Assembly: GCA_050953425.1 (NCBI GenBank)
Contig: JBMNMQ010000004.1
Coordinates: 1 to 64,000, forward strand
Source of the DNA: RUG100 sp050953425
Lineage (GTDB): Bacteria > Bacillota > Clostridia > Peptostreptococcales > Anaerovoracaceae
Reading direction: 5' to 3'
DNA length: 64,000 nucleotides
A model generated the notes under the pieces. That model did no database searches and was not told where the DNA came from. It saw nothing but the letters and a program-made list of their open reading frames with translations. Positions 42,034 through 50,561 of the stretch are shown one piece after another (positions within the stretch are counted from its first letter, which is position 1; each line of letters starts with the position of its first letter). The translations under genes and the position numbers were made by a program.

Positions 42034-42455
42034 TCAAGAGGCTGTTCCTGCAGTTTATGCGCTTCACCGGTGTGGGAGTGACCTGCTTTGCGATCGACTA
42101 CGCGATCATGGTGCTGCTGACCGAAGTTTTCGGTGTGCGCTACCTGTACTCGGCGGGCATTTCCTTTACCATCGCGACGGTGATCAACTACTTTCTCAGC
42201 AGCCGCTTTGTCTTTGATCATGAGAACAAAGGCCGCTTTGACGGATTGATCTTCGTCGCCCTCGGCGCGGCAGGACTCGGCCTCAACCAGCTGCTGATGT
42301 GGTTCATCGTGGAAAAGCTCGGCATCAGTTATCTGATTGCCAAGGTGGTTTCCGGCATTCTCGTTTCGTTCTATAATTTCACCACCCGCAAGCTCTTCCT
42401 CGAACGCCACTACCGCCGCCGGCAGCGGGATTCCGAACCGCCGCCCTCCGCCTGA
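42030..42455 (+). CDS. GtrA-like membrane protein
   Basis: The 141-residue protein has four membrane helices and the GtrA pattern: FMRFTGVGVTCFAIDYAIM at the first helix, the loop SAGISFTIATVINYFLSSRFVF, and a C-terminal NFTTRKLFLE. GtrA-family proteins are thought to help move polyprenyl-phosphate-linked sugars across the membrane for polymer modification. That fits its place between two LCP ligases. ATGA overlap with the NYN gene indicates coupled translation. The tail is basic and Pro-rich. Confidence 0.9.
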   Translation: MIKRLFLQFMRFTGVGVTCFAIDYAIMVLLTEVFGVRYLYSAGISFTIATVINYFLSSRFVFDHENKGRFDGLIFVALGAAGLGLNQLLMWFIVEKLGISYLIAKVVSGILVSFYNFTTRKLFLERHYRRRQRDSEPPPSA

Positions 42456-42527
42456 GACGATGCCGCCGGCAGGCGCCGGCAGCGCACGGCGGCTCCGGCG
42501 GGCCCGCGGCGATGACAGGATTGTAAG

Positions 42528-42556
42528 TTGCAACGCGGGATACGTAGTGATAGAAT
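42528..42556 (+). promoter_or_regulatory. Promoter of the second LCP gene
   Basis: TTGCAA and TAGAAT are 17 bases apart with TGA before the -10. It is about 87 bases before the LCP start codon. Confidence 0.65.
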
Positions 42557-42642
42557 ACCTAGAGATGAAAAACAGCTGACTGGTCCAAATACAAAGAGAG
42601 GCATATGCGGGTTGCAGAGCTGTCCCGTATCGCAGAATCTCG

Positions 42643-44241
42643 ATGAAAGAGACGTTTGATAAAACCCGGATTGTCGATGGTGAAAGCGGTGATGACCGCC
42701 TGACCAGGGACGTGATCCGCAAATACGAAAATCCGGAATACAAGAAGGCGGCGGAAGAATATGAACGCCTGGCTCGACGCAGCCGCGGCGCACAGCGGCG
42801 CGAGAAAACAGCCCGGGAAGCGGCCGCCGAGCGCAGGACCAGACGGCAGCGGGAGACAGAACCGCAGCGCCGTTCCTTTCGCAGGGCCGAGCGCGAAGAG
42901 CGGCGCAGAGCACGCCGCAGTCACGGAAGAATCAGTCAGCACAATGAACACCGGCTGGCGCAGCAGCGCGCCGACGGCAGCAATATGGCGGCCGGAGCGG
43001 GTTCGACGGCAGCTGCCCGCCAGGAAGCCGGTGCCGGAAGCAGCCGCAGAAACGGCGCCGGGCGTCCGCATTCCACAGACAGAAACGGCGCCGGGCGTCC
43101 GCATTCCACAGACAGAAACGGCGTCGGACGCCGGCATTCCACAGCGGGTGCGCGCCCTCTCGCGGGCGGCGGAACAGCCGCTGCCGTGCGCCGGCCGCCG
43201 CTGCCGCGCGGCCGCAGGATCAAGCGCATCGTTCTGGCTGTCCTCGTCATTCTGGCTGCTCTGGCCGTTGCTTTCACGGCCTGGTTCTTTGCCATCACTT
43301 CGCATCTCGATCACGTCGATACGTCATCGAGTGATTTTGCGATCGACAATCAGGTCGCTGCCGATCTTAAGGGCTATCGCAGCATCGCCATTCTCGGCGT
43401 CGATGCGCGCAAGGGGGAGAGCCTGGACGGCAGCCGTACCGACGCGATCATCATCATGCGCATCCGCAAATCCAACGGCCACGTGCAGCTGATTTCGATC
43501 ATGCGCGATTCCTATCTGAAGATGGCCGACAGCAGCGGCAGCCTGATTCTCGATAAAATCACCCACGCCCACCACTACGGCGGCGGTGTCGATACCTGTG
43601 CGGCGCTGAACCGCAGTCTCGATCTCAATATCGACGAATACATCATCTTCGACTGGCAGGCGGTGGCGGATACCGTCGATACGCTGGGCGGCATTGAGGT
43701 CAATGTAAAGCGGAACGAGATTCGCGACCTCAACAAGTGGGGCCCGGAGACGGCGAAAAACGTCGGCAGCAAATGGACACCGATCACCAAAACGGGCAGG
43801 CAGACCATCGACGGCGTGCAGGCGACGACGTACTGCCGCATCCGCAAGACCAGCGGCGGCGATCCCGGCCGCGGCAGCCGCTACAAGAAAGTCATGTCGG
43901 CAGTGATGAAAAAGGCCGTCTCCTCGCCGGTTCGCATGAATAAGCTGGCCGCCACGGTACTGCCGGAGATCCGCACCAACATGAGTCAGGTTCAGCTGCT
44001 GACTGCAGCAGTCAATTTCCCGCGCTACGACATCAGAAAGAGCTACGGCTGGCCCAAAGACTATTACGGCGGACTGCTCAGCAACGGGCTCTGGTACGCG
44101 GTGCCGACCACGCTTGAGAGCAACGTGCAGACGCTGCATAAAAAGGCGTTCGCACAGAACAACTACACGCTGTCGGAGACGTGCAGTGAAATCAGCCGGG
44201 AAATCATCTACAGCACCGGCATCACCGAGGGCAATAACTGA
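42643..44241 (+). CDS. LytR-CpsA-Psr ligase, paralogue of the 38649 gene
   Basis: This 532-residue protein has a basic cytoplasmic head (1-195), one membrane helix (about 196-220, IVLAVLVILAALAVAFTAWF) and an outside LCP domain. The domain carries IAILGVDARKGESLDGSRTD, IMRDSYLKM and YCRIRKTSGGDPGRGSRYKK. The extracellular part is very similar to the product at 38649, including the TSSxDFxID entry after the helix, so the two arose by duplication. The head is rich in Arg and contains a short 11-residue tandem repeat (RNGAGRPHSTD). Its own promoter lies upstream. No strong ribosome binding site is visible before the ATG. Confidence 0.92.
   Translation: MKETFDKTRIVDGESGDDRLTRDVIRKYENPEYKKAAEEYERLARRSRGAQRREKTAREAAAERRTRRQRETEPQRRSFRRAEREERRRARRSHGRISQHNEHRLAQQRADGSNMAAGAGSTAAARQEAGAGSSRRNGAGRPHSTDRNGAGRPHSTDRNGVGRRHSTAGARPLAGGGTAAAVRRPPLPRGRRIKRIVLAVLVILAALAVAFTAWFFAITSHLDHVDTSSSDFAIDNQVAADLKGYRSIAILGVDARKGESLDGSRTDAIIIMRIRKSNGHVQLISIMRDSYLKMADSSGSLILDKITHAHHYGGGVDTCAALNRSLDLNIDEYIIFDWQAVADTVDTLGGIEVNVKRNEIRDLNKWGPETAKNVGSKWTPITKTGRQTIDGVQATTYCRIRKTSGGDPGRGSRYKKVMSAVMKKAVSSPVRMNKLAATVLPEIRTNMSQVQLLTAAVNFPRYDIRKSYGWPKDYYGGLLSNGLWYAVPTTLESNVQTLHKKAFAQNNYTLSETCSEISREIIYSTGITEGNN
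43048..43143 (+). repeat. 33-bp tandem repeat in the second LCP gene, 3 copies
   Basis: Units at 43048-43080 and 43081-43113 are identical; the third, from 43114, has diverged. They encode RNGAGRPHSTD in the cytoplasmic head. Same unit length as in the other LCP gene but unrelated sequence. Confidence 0.9.
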
Positions 44242-44261
44242 GCTGCGGCAAGACGGTTCGA

Positions 44262-44293
44262 TTGACATGATCCCTGGTTTGTGAGAGTATAAT
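44262..44293 (+). promoter_or_regulatory. Promoter candidate of the small lipoprotein
   Basis: TTGACA and TATAAT, both consensus, but with a long 20-bp spacer. About 80 bases before the start codon. Confidence 0.5.
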
Positions 44294-44374
44294 ACTGCTG
44301 CACAGCTGCGCAATGAGTTTGAAAAGTCGCAGTTGTTCTATGAAAGTTTTCTTTTAAAGTGAGAGGAGTTCCCA

Positions 44375-44773
44375 ATGAAAAAGAACAAAGCGCTGAAAGC
44401 GCTGCTGCTGGTCTGCGTTCTGGCACTTGCAGTCGGTCTCGCGGCCTGCACCAGTCAGTTTGTCGGTACCTGGAAAATATCATCCCTTTCCATCGGCGGC
44501 ACCACTATGAATGCCAAAACGTTGAAGAAGGAGCTGGGTTCCGACCCCGGGACCATTGAAATCAAGGAGGACGGCAAAGTCAAAGTCACGCTGCTGGGTG
44601 AGTCAGGCAGCGGCACGTGGACGGAAAAAGATGATAAAATAACGTTGAAAGTGAAGGGCAGCGGAATGTCGGAAGCTGATCAGCTCACCGGAGAGATGAA
44701 GGATGACAAGCTCGTTATCAAGGCATCCGAAGGTGAGGAAAGCATAAAGGTTACCCTGACAAAAGAAGAGTAA
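44375..44773 (+). CDS. Small lipoprotein with lipocalin-like beta domain
   Basis: The 132-residue precursor has a type II signal peptide (KKNKALKALLLVCVLALAVG then LAACTS), so Cys25 should be lipidated. The mature part begins FVGTWKISSLSIGG and continues with alternating strands (TIEIKEDGKVKVTLLG, SGTWTEKDDKITLKVKG, DDKLVIKAS), the pattern of small DUF4923/lipocalin-like proteins common in gut Clostridia. The ligand is unknown. GAGAGGAG precedes the ATG. A promoter and a terminator frame it as a single-gene unit. Confidence 0.82.
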   Translation: MKKNKALKALLLVCVLALAVGLAACTSQFVGTWKISSLSIGGTTMNAKTLKKELGSDPGTIEIKEDGKVKVTLLGESGSGTWTEKDDKITLKVKGSGMSEADQLTGEMKDDKLVIKASEGEESIKVTLTKEE

Positions 44774-44846
44774 CAGCTGTAAGCATTCCGGCAGATTGCC
44801 GCAATGCTGCGGCGATGCGGCCGGACATGACAATGCATCGGTTCCC

Positions 44847-44885
44847 ATACAGCATTCTGTCAAGATACGGAATGCTGTATTTTTC
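44847..44885 (+). terminator. Intrinsic terminator after the small lipoprotein
   Basis: ATACAGCATTC pairs perfectly over 11 bases with GAATGCTGTAT, with a 12-base loop and TTTT following. Confidence 0.9.
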
Positions 44886-44991
44886 TGCTCGGAACCTTGC
44901 ATGACACGGCTGCCTGCGACGAAGCGGCGGAACTGCTTTGCTGCGGCCGCACTGCGGCGGAACTGCGGCTGTACTGCGTCCGCTGCAAGAG

Positions 44992-45035
44992 TCGTGCTCG
45001 AGCTGCCGTAAAATCGTGCTCGAGCCGCCGTAAAA
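44992..45035. repeat. 22-bp tandem duplication upstream of gatZ
   Basis: TCGTGCTCGAGC followed by TGCCGTAAAA or CGCCGTAAAA occurs twice in direct succession with one mismatch, ending just before the -35 of the gatZ promoter. Confidence 0.85.
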
Positions 45036-45039
45036 AAGC

Positions 45040-45068
45040 TTGAATATTCAGTTAAATCATTGTAAACT
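45040..45068 (+). promoter_or_regulatory. Promoter candidate of gatZ-gatD
   Basis: TTGAAT and TAAACT at 17-bp spacing in an A/T-rich island, 68 bases before the gatZ start. Confidence 0.5.
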
Positions 45069-45135
45069 GACCTTGTCTCTGCTCCGCAGGGCGAAATCAG
45101 CCGATGCCGCAGCTACGACAAAGGCGGACGGAACC

Positions 45136-46458
45136 ATGAATGATCCGATCAGAGAAATACTGACCAGGCGGCGACTCGGCATGCAGTGCGGAATTCCTTC
45201 GTTCTGCAGCGCCGACCAGCTGGTCATCGAGGTCGTTCTCGAGGAGGCACAGGGCAGCGACGCCTCTGTCCTCATCGAAGCGACCGCCAATCAGGTCAAC
45301 CAGTTCGGCGGGTACCGGAACATGCGCTCCGTAGATTTCCGTGAGTTTGTCTATGCTATTGCCGATCGCGTCGGCTTTGACCGCGATCGCGTTCTCCTCG
45401 GCGGTGACCATCTCGGCCCGCTGCCCTGGGCGGAAAGACCAGCCGCCGAAGCGATGGCGCATGCCAAAGAACTGGTGCGGCAGAGTGTGCTGGCCGGCTT
45501 TCGCAAGATCCATCTCGACACTTCCATGCCTCTCGGCGGCGACGATCCCGCCGTTCGACCGGCACAGGAAACCATAGCCGCCCGCGGCGCCGATCTCTAT
45601 CTGGCTGCCGAGGCGGCTTTTGCTGAGCTGCTGCGCGACTGCCCCGGCGCCGAACGGCCGGCATTTGTTATCGGCAGTGAAGTGCCGGCAGCCGGCGGCA
45701 CGGCAGGGTGGGACGACAGCGCGGTCACCACGCCGGAGGAGCTGGCGGCTTCGCTGTCCGCCTGGCGCTGCCGGTTCCGCGAGCTGGGGCTCGAGCGCGC
45801 CTGGAGCAGTGTCGTCGCCGTCGTCGTGCATCCGGGTGCGGCTTTCAGCGGCGAGAAAGTACGACCGTACGACCGCGGCAGCGCGCGGCCGCTGTGCCGC
45901 AAACTGGACGATTACCCCGATCTCGTTTTCGAAGGACATTCGACCGATTTTCAGCCGCCGGAGAGGCTGCGGGAGATGGTCGAGGACGGCATCGCCATTC
46001 TCAAGGTCGGACCGGCGCTCACCTATGCGCTGCGCGAAGCGCTGCATGCGCTCTCGCTGATCGAAAAGGAGCTGATTCCGGCGGGCCGGCGCGCCGATTA
46101 CATCGAGACGCTGGAGCGGGCGATGCTGGCCGATCCGTCCCGCTGGCAGTCCTATTATTCCGGTGACGAGCGGCGTCTGCGCATCCAGCGGCGCTACAGC
46201 TTTTCCGACCGCAGCCGCTACTACACCTCGCTGCCGGCCGTGCGCGGCGCGATGGAACAGCTCTTTCACAATCTCGATGCGGTGGAAATTCCGCTGATGA
46301 TGGTGCACCAGTATCTGCCGCTGCAGTATCCCGGCGTGCGCGACGGGCGGCTGCCGCCGAAAGCGCGCGATCTGGCCAAGGACTGCATTCGCCTCCTCGT
46401 TGCGGAATACCAGAAGGCCGCTGGCGGCGGCGGTCTGCGAAAGGGGGAAGCGAGATGA
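45136..46458 (+). CDS. gatZ: D-tagatose-1,6-bisphosphate aldolase subunit GatZ/KbaZ-like
   Basis: The 440-residue protein matches the GatZ/KbaZ family, which stabilises the class II aldolase GatY/KbaY in galactitol or N-acetylgalactosamine breakdown. Family segments include IPSFCSADQLVIEV, ATANQVNQFGGYRNM, LGGDHLGPLPW, KIHLDTSMPLGGD and FEGHSTDFQPP. The ATG at 45136 is chosen because family similarity starts there; the ribosome binding site is weak, and the open frame runs back to a TTG at 45040 that overlaps the promoter. The catalytic subunit is not in this window, so the role is uncertain. It overlaps gatD by four bases. Confidence 0.9.
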   Translation: MNDPIREILTRRRLGMQCGIPSFCSADQLVIEVVLEEAQGSDASVLIEATANQVNQFGGYRNMRSVDFREFVYAIADRVGFDRDRVLLGGDHLGPLPWAERPAAEAMAHAKELVRQSVLAGFRKIHLDTSMPLGGDDPAVRPAQETIAARGADLYLAAEAAFAELLRDCPGAERPAFVIGSEVPAAGGTAGWDDSAVTTPEELAASLSAWRCRFRELGLERAWSSVVAVVVHPGAAFSGEKVRPYDRGSARPLCRKLDDYPDLVFEGHSTDFQPPERLREMVEDGIAILKVGPALTYALREALHALSLIEKELIPAGRRADYIETLERAMLADPSRWQSYYSGDERRLRIQRRYSFSDRSRYYTSLPAVRGAMEQLFHNLDAVEIPLMMVHQYLPLQYPGVRDGRLPPKARDLAKDCIRLLVAEYQKAAGGGGLRKGEAR

Positions 46459-47561
46459 GAGCGGCGGTTCTGTACGGAAACCACGATATTCGCTGCACGG
46501 AAATTCCGACCCCGGCGGTGCGGCCCGGCACCGTGCGCCTCCGCGTCCGCGCCTGCGGCATCTGCGCCTCGGATCTGCCGCGCGTCTTCGCCGGCGGGGC
46601 GCACAGCTATCCGATCGTGCTCGGTCATGAGTTTGCCGGCACCATCGATGCGGTCGGCGACGGCGTCACGTCGCTGCGGCCCGGCGATCGCGCTGCCGCG
46701 GTACCGCTCATTCCCTGCGGACAGTGCCCGGACTGCCGCGCCGGTCGTTTTTCTCTCTGCCGCCACTATACCTTCCTCGGATCGCGCATTCAGGGCGGCT
46801 TTGCCGAGTATGCGGTTCTGCCGGAGGCCAATGCGGTGCCGATGGCGGATCATCTGTCGTTTGCGCAGGGCGCGCTCTTTGAGCCCTGTTCGGTGGCGCG
46901 TCACGCCGTCGGGCGGTCAGGTCTGCGACGCGGTTCGACGGCGGTCGTGCTCGGCGGCGGCACCGTCGGTTCCTTTGCCGCCCAGTGGGCCCGTCTCTTC
47001 GGCGCGGAGCGGGTCGTCGTCTTCGGCCGTGGTGCCCGGCGGATGGAAGCGGTGCGGCGCCTCGGTGTCGACGCCGTCCGCAGCTTTGCGGAAGCAGGCT
47101 GGCTTGAGAACGCCCTCGCCGAGACCCCCGGCGGCGGAGGGTTCGACGTTGTCTTCGACGCCGCCGGCGTGCCGGAGACGCGCAGCGCGGCACTGCGGCT
47201 GGCCGCCGGCCGCGGTACGATCTGTCTGATCGGCACGCCGATCGCTGATGTCTGCTTTACGCGGCAGGAATGGGAGCTGATCGGCCGCCGCGAACTGCAC
47301 CTGGTCGGGTCGTGGATGAGCGGCGGCACGCCCTGGCCGGGCAGCGACTGGACCGAGACGGCCGCCTGCTTTGCCGACGGCCGCATCCGCTATGACGAGG
47401 ATCTTTTCGGCGCGGTCTTCCCGCTGACGCAGGTGGACCGCGCTTTTGCGATGTTTGAGAAACCCCGCAGCGTGACCGGCCGTATCCTGCTGACGATGGA
47501 CGGAGAGGAGCCGGAGAGCGGGCAGGAGGAAACCGGCACCCGGTGCCCTGATGACGAGTGA
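46455..47561 (+). CDS. gatD: Zinc-dependent galactitol-1-phosphate 5-dehydrogenase-like
   Basis: A medium-chain dehydrogenase of 368 residues. The catalytic zinc site is CGICASD and GHEFAG; the structural zinc cysteines are CGQCPDCRAGRFSLC, and the Rossmann loop is VVLGGGTVGSFAA. VGSWMSGGTPWPGSDW near the C-terminus is the segment that marks GatD among related enzymes. GatD oxidises galactitol 1-phosphate to tagatose 6-phosphate, and its coupling to gatZ fits the pathway. No PTS transporter, kinase or regulator is present, so a related sugar-phosphate substrate is possible. Confidence 0.87.
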   Translation: MRAAVLYGNHDIRCTEIPTPAVRPGTVRLRVRACGICASDLPRVFAGGAHSYPIVLGHEFAGTIDAVGDGVTSLRPGDRAAAVPLIPCGQCPDCRAGRFSLCRHYTFLGSRIQGGFAEYAVLPEANAVPMADHLSFAQGALFEPCSVARHAVGRSGLRRGSTAVVLGGGTVGSFAAQWARLFGAERVVVFGRGARRMEAVRRLGVDAVRSFAEAGWLENALAETPGGGGFDVVFDAAGVPETRSAALRLAAGRGTICLIGTPIADVCFTRQEWELIGRRELHLVGSWMSGGTPWPGSDWTETAACFADGRIRYDEDLFGAVFPLTQVDRAFAMFEKPRSVTGRILLTMDGEEPESGQEETGTRCPDDE

Positions 47562-47770
47562 CGGAAAAACGAGCGCTGCCGACACACTGCCGGCGGGGAA
47601 ACATCCGTCACCGCCTGTGCGCCGCTGACGAGTGAAGAAAACCTGCCGGCCCGCCGCCGGCAATGAAACATCCGCCGGCCGGCTCGGACCGGCGCCGGGC
47701 CGTCCGCCGAACGCTCAGCCGGCTGCCGGGTGATCTATACCCTGACACTATTGCAGGAGGAGGTACAATC

Positions 47771-49651
47771 ATGCGCATGCGCTCCGACAAAACCAGATTC
47801 CGCATCTCATCGGTGGTGATAACCGGCATCATCGCCGGCATCCTCGCCGAGATCGACGACATCTGCCGCCGCGAGGATATCCGCTTTTTCGTTCACGGCA
47901 CGCTGCTGCAGCATGCCGTGCACTACCGCTGTCTGCTCGAGGACAACGGCCGCACCCAGTATGAAATCGGCTTTCTGCGCGGCGATTACGAGCGCTTTCT
48001 GCGGGTGCTGCCGCGCTATCTCGAGGAGAGGAAGCTGCTGCTCGACAGCCATCCGATTTTCGACGAGGAAAAGAAATATCAGTGCCGGATTCTCCGCCTC
48101 GGGCGCGAGCACACGATCGAAGCCGGTGACCTGGCGATCACCGATACCTTTTTCGTGCGTCTCTCGCCGTTCGACAAGGTACCCGAGCGCATCGACACGC
48201 GGCGCGGCTTTTACCGCGTCATGCGGCGCGCCTGCCGACGCCATGCGCGGATCATCAACTGCCGCGTCTTTCTCGAAGGGAAGAGCGGAAGCAAAGGCCG
48301 GCGCCGGCGCACCTTTGCCGGCTTCCTGCTGCAGAATCTCGCTTATCGCTGGCGTGATTCCCGCCGTTCGTACCGCCGCATGCAGCAGCAGGCCATGCGC
48401 TACGGCGGCAGCGACAGCCGCACCTGGCAGCGTGTCGTCGCCGCGCGCAGCGTCCGGGTGACCGAGGAACAGCTTTTTCCGCTGCAGCGGCTGCCGTTCG
48501 GCGGCATCACCGTGCCGGCGCCGCGGGATCCCTCGCCCTGGACGAAGGTCCGCGGCCGCGAGGAAGAAGAACGGCTGCGGCAGATCCAGCAGCTGGATCT
48601 GAAAATTCTCGCCGAATTCGACCGCGTCTGCCGTCGCATCGGCGTCGGCTATTTTCTCTGCGGCGGCTCGCTGCTCGGATATGTGCGCCACGGCGGCTTC
48701 ATTCCCTGGGACGATGACATCGACTGCGGCATGCTGCGGCGGGATTACGACCGCTTCCTCGCCGAAGCGCCCGCCCACCTTGATGCCGAAACGTTTTTCC
48801 TGCAGACACGGGCGAGCGATCCGACCATTCCCTATCTGTTCTCCAAGATCCGCCTCAATAACACCTTGTATCTGACAGCCTACAACGCCAACCGGTCGTT
48901 TCACAGGGGACTCTGTCTCGATCTCTTCCCCTTTGATTTTCTTCCCGAGGACGAGACGGAGCGGCGTAATTTCCGCGACCGCGTCCGGCGGCGTGCCCGC
49001 CAGCATCATTTTATCGCCAATCGGCAGAAGGGTGATCCGCCGCCGGAAGCGCTGCCGACGCCGGAGGACAGATGGTACCGCTTTCTCGGCACGGCGCACC
49101 GCCGGCTTTACCGGCTCTTTCCGCTGCAGGTGACGCAGGATCGTTACGATCGTCTTGCCGCCAGCTGCAACGAGCGGGCCGAAGAGCTCGGCCTGACAAC
49201 GGTCGGCAGCTTTGTACCGACTTATACCTGGGCCAGTCTGGATACGCTGCTGCCGTACCGCACGGTGGAGTTCGCGGGCGTACAGGCAATGATTCCGAAC
49301 AAGCCGGAGGTGTTTCTGAAGATGCAGTACGGCGACTACATGACGCCGCCGCCGGCGTACAGGCAGGTGGGGCACGGCCTCATCGACTGGTCGGCGGATC
49401 TGGCGGGTGAAGGGCGGAAGCGCCGGTTCACCGCACAGGGATCCGCCGGCTGCAGGGTGTATGCCGCCGGGAGAGCCGCAGAGTGCGGGCGGGATGCCGT
49501 AAGGGAACCCGCGGACTGCAGCCGGGATGCCGTAAGGGAAACCGCAGACCGCGGCCGGGATGCCGTAAGGGAAACCGCAGACCGCGGCCGGGATGCCGGG
49601 TCGGGACGGCGGATCCGACCGCTGCACCGGCGGCAGCGTCGAAAGCCGTGA
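47771..49651 (+). CDS. LicD-family protein with two LicD domains, the first degenerate
   Basis: LicD proteins transfer phosphocholine or similar nucleotide-linked groups onto wall polymers. The second domain (about residues 275-540) is complete: DRVCRRIGVGYFLCGGSLLG, FIPWDDDIDCGM (catalytic Asp cluster 314-318) and LCLDLFPFDFLPED. The first (about 15-180) aligns in outline (DDICRREDIRFFVHGTLLQH, then QYEIGFLRGDYERF at 63-76) but lacks the Asp cluster, so it should be inactive. The C-terminus has an 11-residue tandem repeat RDAVRETADRG. The ATG at 47771 follows AGGAGGAGG. The next gene encodes a cytidylyltransferase that may supply the activated substrate. Confidence 0.87.
   Translation: MRMRSDKTRFRISSVVITGIIAGILAEIDDICRREDIRFFVHGTLLQHAVHYRCLLEDNGRTQYEIGFLRGDYERFLRVLPRYLEERKLLLDSHPIFDEEKKYQCRILRLGREHTIEAGDLAITDTFFVRLSPFDKVPERIDTRRGFYRVMRRACRRHARIINCRVFLEGKSGSKGRRRRTFAGFLLQNLAYRWRDSRRSYRRMQQQAMRYGGSDSRTWQRVVAARSVRVTEEQLFPLQRLPFGGITVPAPRDPSPWTKVRGREEEERLRQIQQLDLKILAEFDRVCRRIGVGYFLCGGSLLGYVRHGGFIPWDDDIDCGMLRRDYDRFLAEAPAHLDAETFFLQTRASDPTIPYLFSKIRLNNTLYLTAYNANRSFHRGLCLDLFPFDFLPEDETERRNFRDRVRRRARQHHFIANRQKGDPPPEALPTPEDRWYRFLGTAHRRLYRLFPLQVTQDRYDRLAASCNERAEELGLTTVGSFVPTYTWASLDTLLPYRTVEFAGVQAMIPNKPEVFLKMQYGDYMTPPPAYRQVGHGLIDWSADLAGEGRKRRFTAQGSAGCRVYAAGRAAECGRDAVREPADCSRDAVRETADRGRDAVRETADRGRDAGSGRRIRPLHRRQRRKP
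49490..49600 (+). repeat. 33-bp tandem repeat at the 3' end of the LicD gene
   Basis: Units at 49490, 49523 and 49556 (the last two identical) and a partial fourth from 49589 start CGGGATGCCGTAAGGGAA. They encode RDAVRETADRG near the protein's C-terminus. Confidence 0.92.
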
Positions 49652-49690
49652 ACGCAGTGCAGAGGGCTGCGCGCAGAAAGGAGGAACGGG

Positions 49691-50488
49691 ATGAAGAACA
49701 TTCTTCTGCTGATGATGGGCGGAAGCGGTGTCCGCTGCGGCGCCGGCATTCCCAAACAGTATGTCGAGGTTGACGATGTGCCGATCTTCGCCTATATCCT
49801 GAAAAAGTATTCGCTGATGCCGGAAGTGCACCATATCGTCGTCGTCTCCCGCCGAGAATGGATCCCGTTTGTCCGCCGCTGGGTGATGCGGCTGCGGATC
49901 GACGGCGTCGATGAGATCGCTGCCGGCGGGGAAACCCGTTCGGCGTCGGTCCTCAGCGGACTCACGGCCGCGGCTTCCCTGGCGGCGGACGAGGATGTAG
50001 TTCTGCTCCATGACGCGACGCATCCGTATGTCGACGTCGAGGGCACGCGCGAGGTGATCAAAGCGGTGCGGGAAATCGGCGGCGCGACGCTGGCGCAGTT
50101 TCAGTACGACACCGTCTACCGCCGCAATTTCGACGACATGCTCGTCGAAGTGCTGCCGCGGCGGAAGATGGTCACCGGGGCCAGCCCGGAGGGGTTTCTC
50201 TTTGGTGATCTTTACCGCATTTACCGCGAGATGCGGCCGGAGCAGTTTGAGGTGATGACCAGCGCCGGCGCGATTGCCCTGGCCAACCGGATCCGCATGA
50301 AGGTTATCGAGGCGCATGTCCTCAATCTCAAGATTACCTGGCAGCGGGATCTGGAGACCTTCCGCCGGCTGGCGCGCACCTACTTCTTTCCCGAGGCGTG
50401 CGGATTTCCGGAGGCGTGCGGAGGGTCGAAAAACGAGGAAAGTGCCGGGACCGGTGCGGATGGTGCCGGCAGCGGCGTCGAAGGATAG
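49691..50488 (+). CDS. IspD/TarI-family cytidylyltransferase
   Basis: A 265-residue nucleotidyltransferase. The CTP-binding loop is MGGSGVRCGAGIPKQY and the fold continues with VDEIAAGGETRSASVLSGL and LLHDATHPYV; a metal-binding end is LNLKITWQRDLETF. Family members are IspD (MEP isoprenoid pathway) and TarI (CDP-ribitol for wall polymer). The usual DAxRP reads DATHP here, so the conserved Arg is a His, and the first loop departs from AAGxGxR. Placement between LicD and a TagB-like transferase favours a wall-polymer role. AGGAGGAACGGG lies before the ATG. The tail (from about 225) is low complexity. Confidence 0.8.
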   Translation: MKNILLLMMGGSGVRCGAGIPKQYVEVDDVPIFAYILKKYSLMPEVHHIVVVSRREWIPFVRRWVMRLRIDGVDEIAAGGETRSASVLSGLTAAASLAADEDVVLLHDATHPYVDVEGTREVIKAVREIGGATLAQFQYDTVYRRNFDDMLVEVLPRRKMVTGASPEGFLFGDLYRIYREMRPEQFEVMTSAGAIALANRIRMKVIEAHVLNLKITWQRDLETFRRLARTYFFPEACGFPEACGGSKNEESAGTGADGAGSGVEG

Positions 50489-50561
50489 CTGCGCTGCCGC
50501 ACGGCAGGGAAACCGTCGAAGATGTCCCTGTACCGGAGTTCGGTCGGCGGATGCGGCAGAG

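Larger units (their letters stand above)
44774..45135 (+). other. Intergenic region (362 bp) before gatZ
   Basis: It holds a strong terminator (44847-44885), GC-rich low-complexity sequence, a 22-bp tandem duplication (44992-45035) and the gatZ promoter. No gene is supported. Confidence 0.6.
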
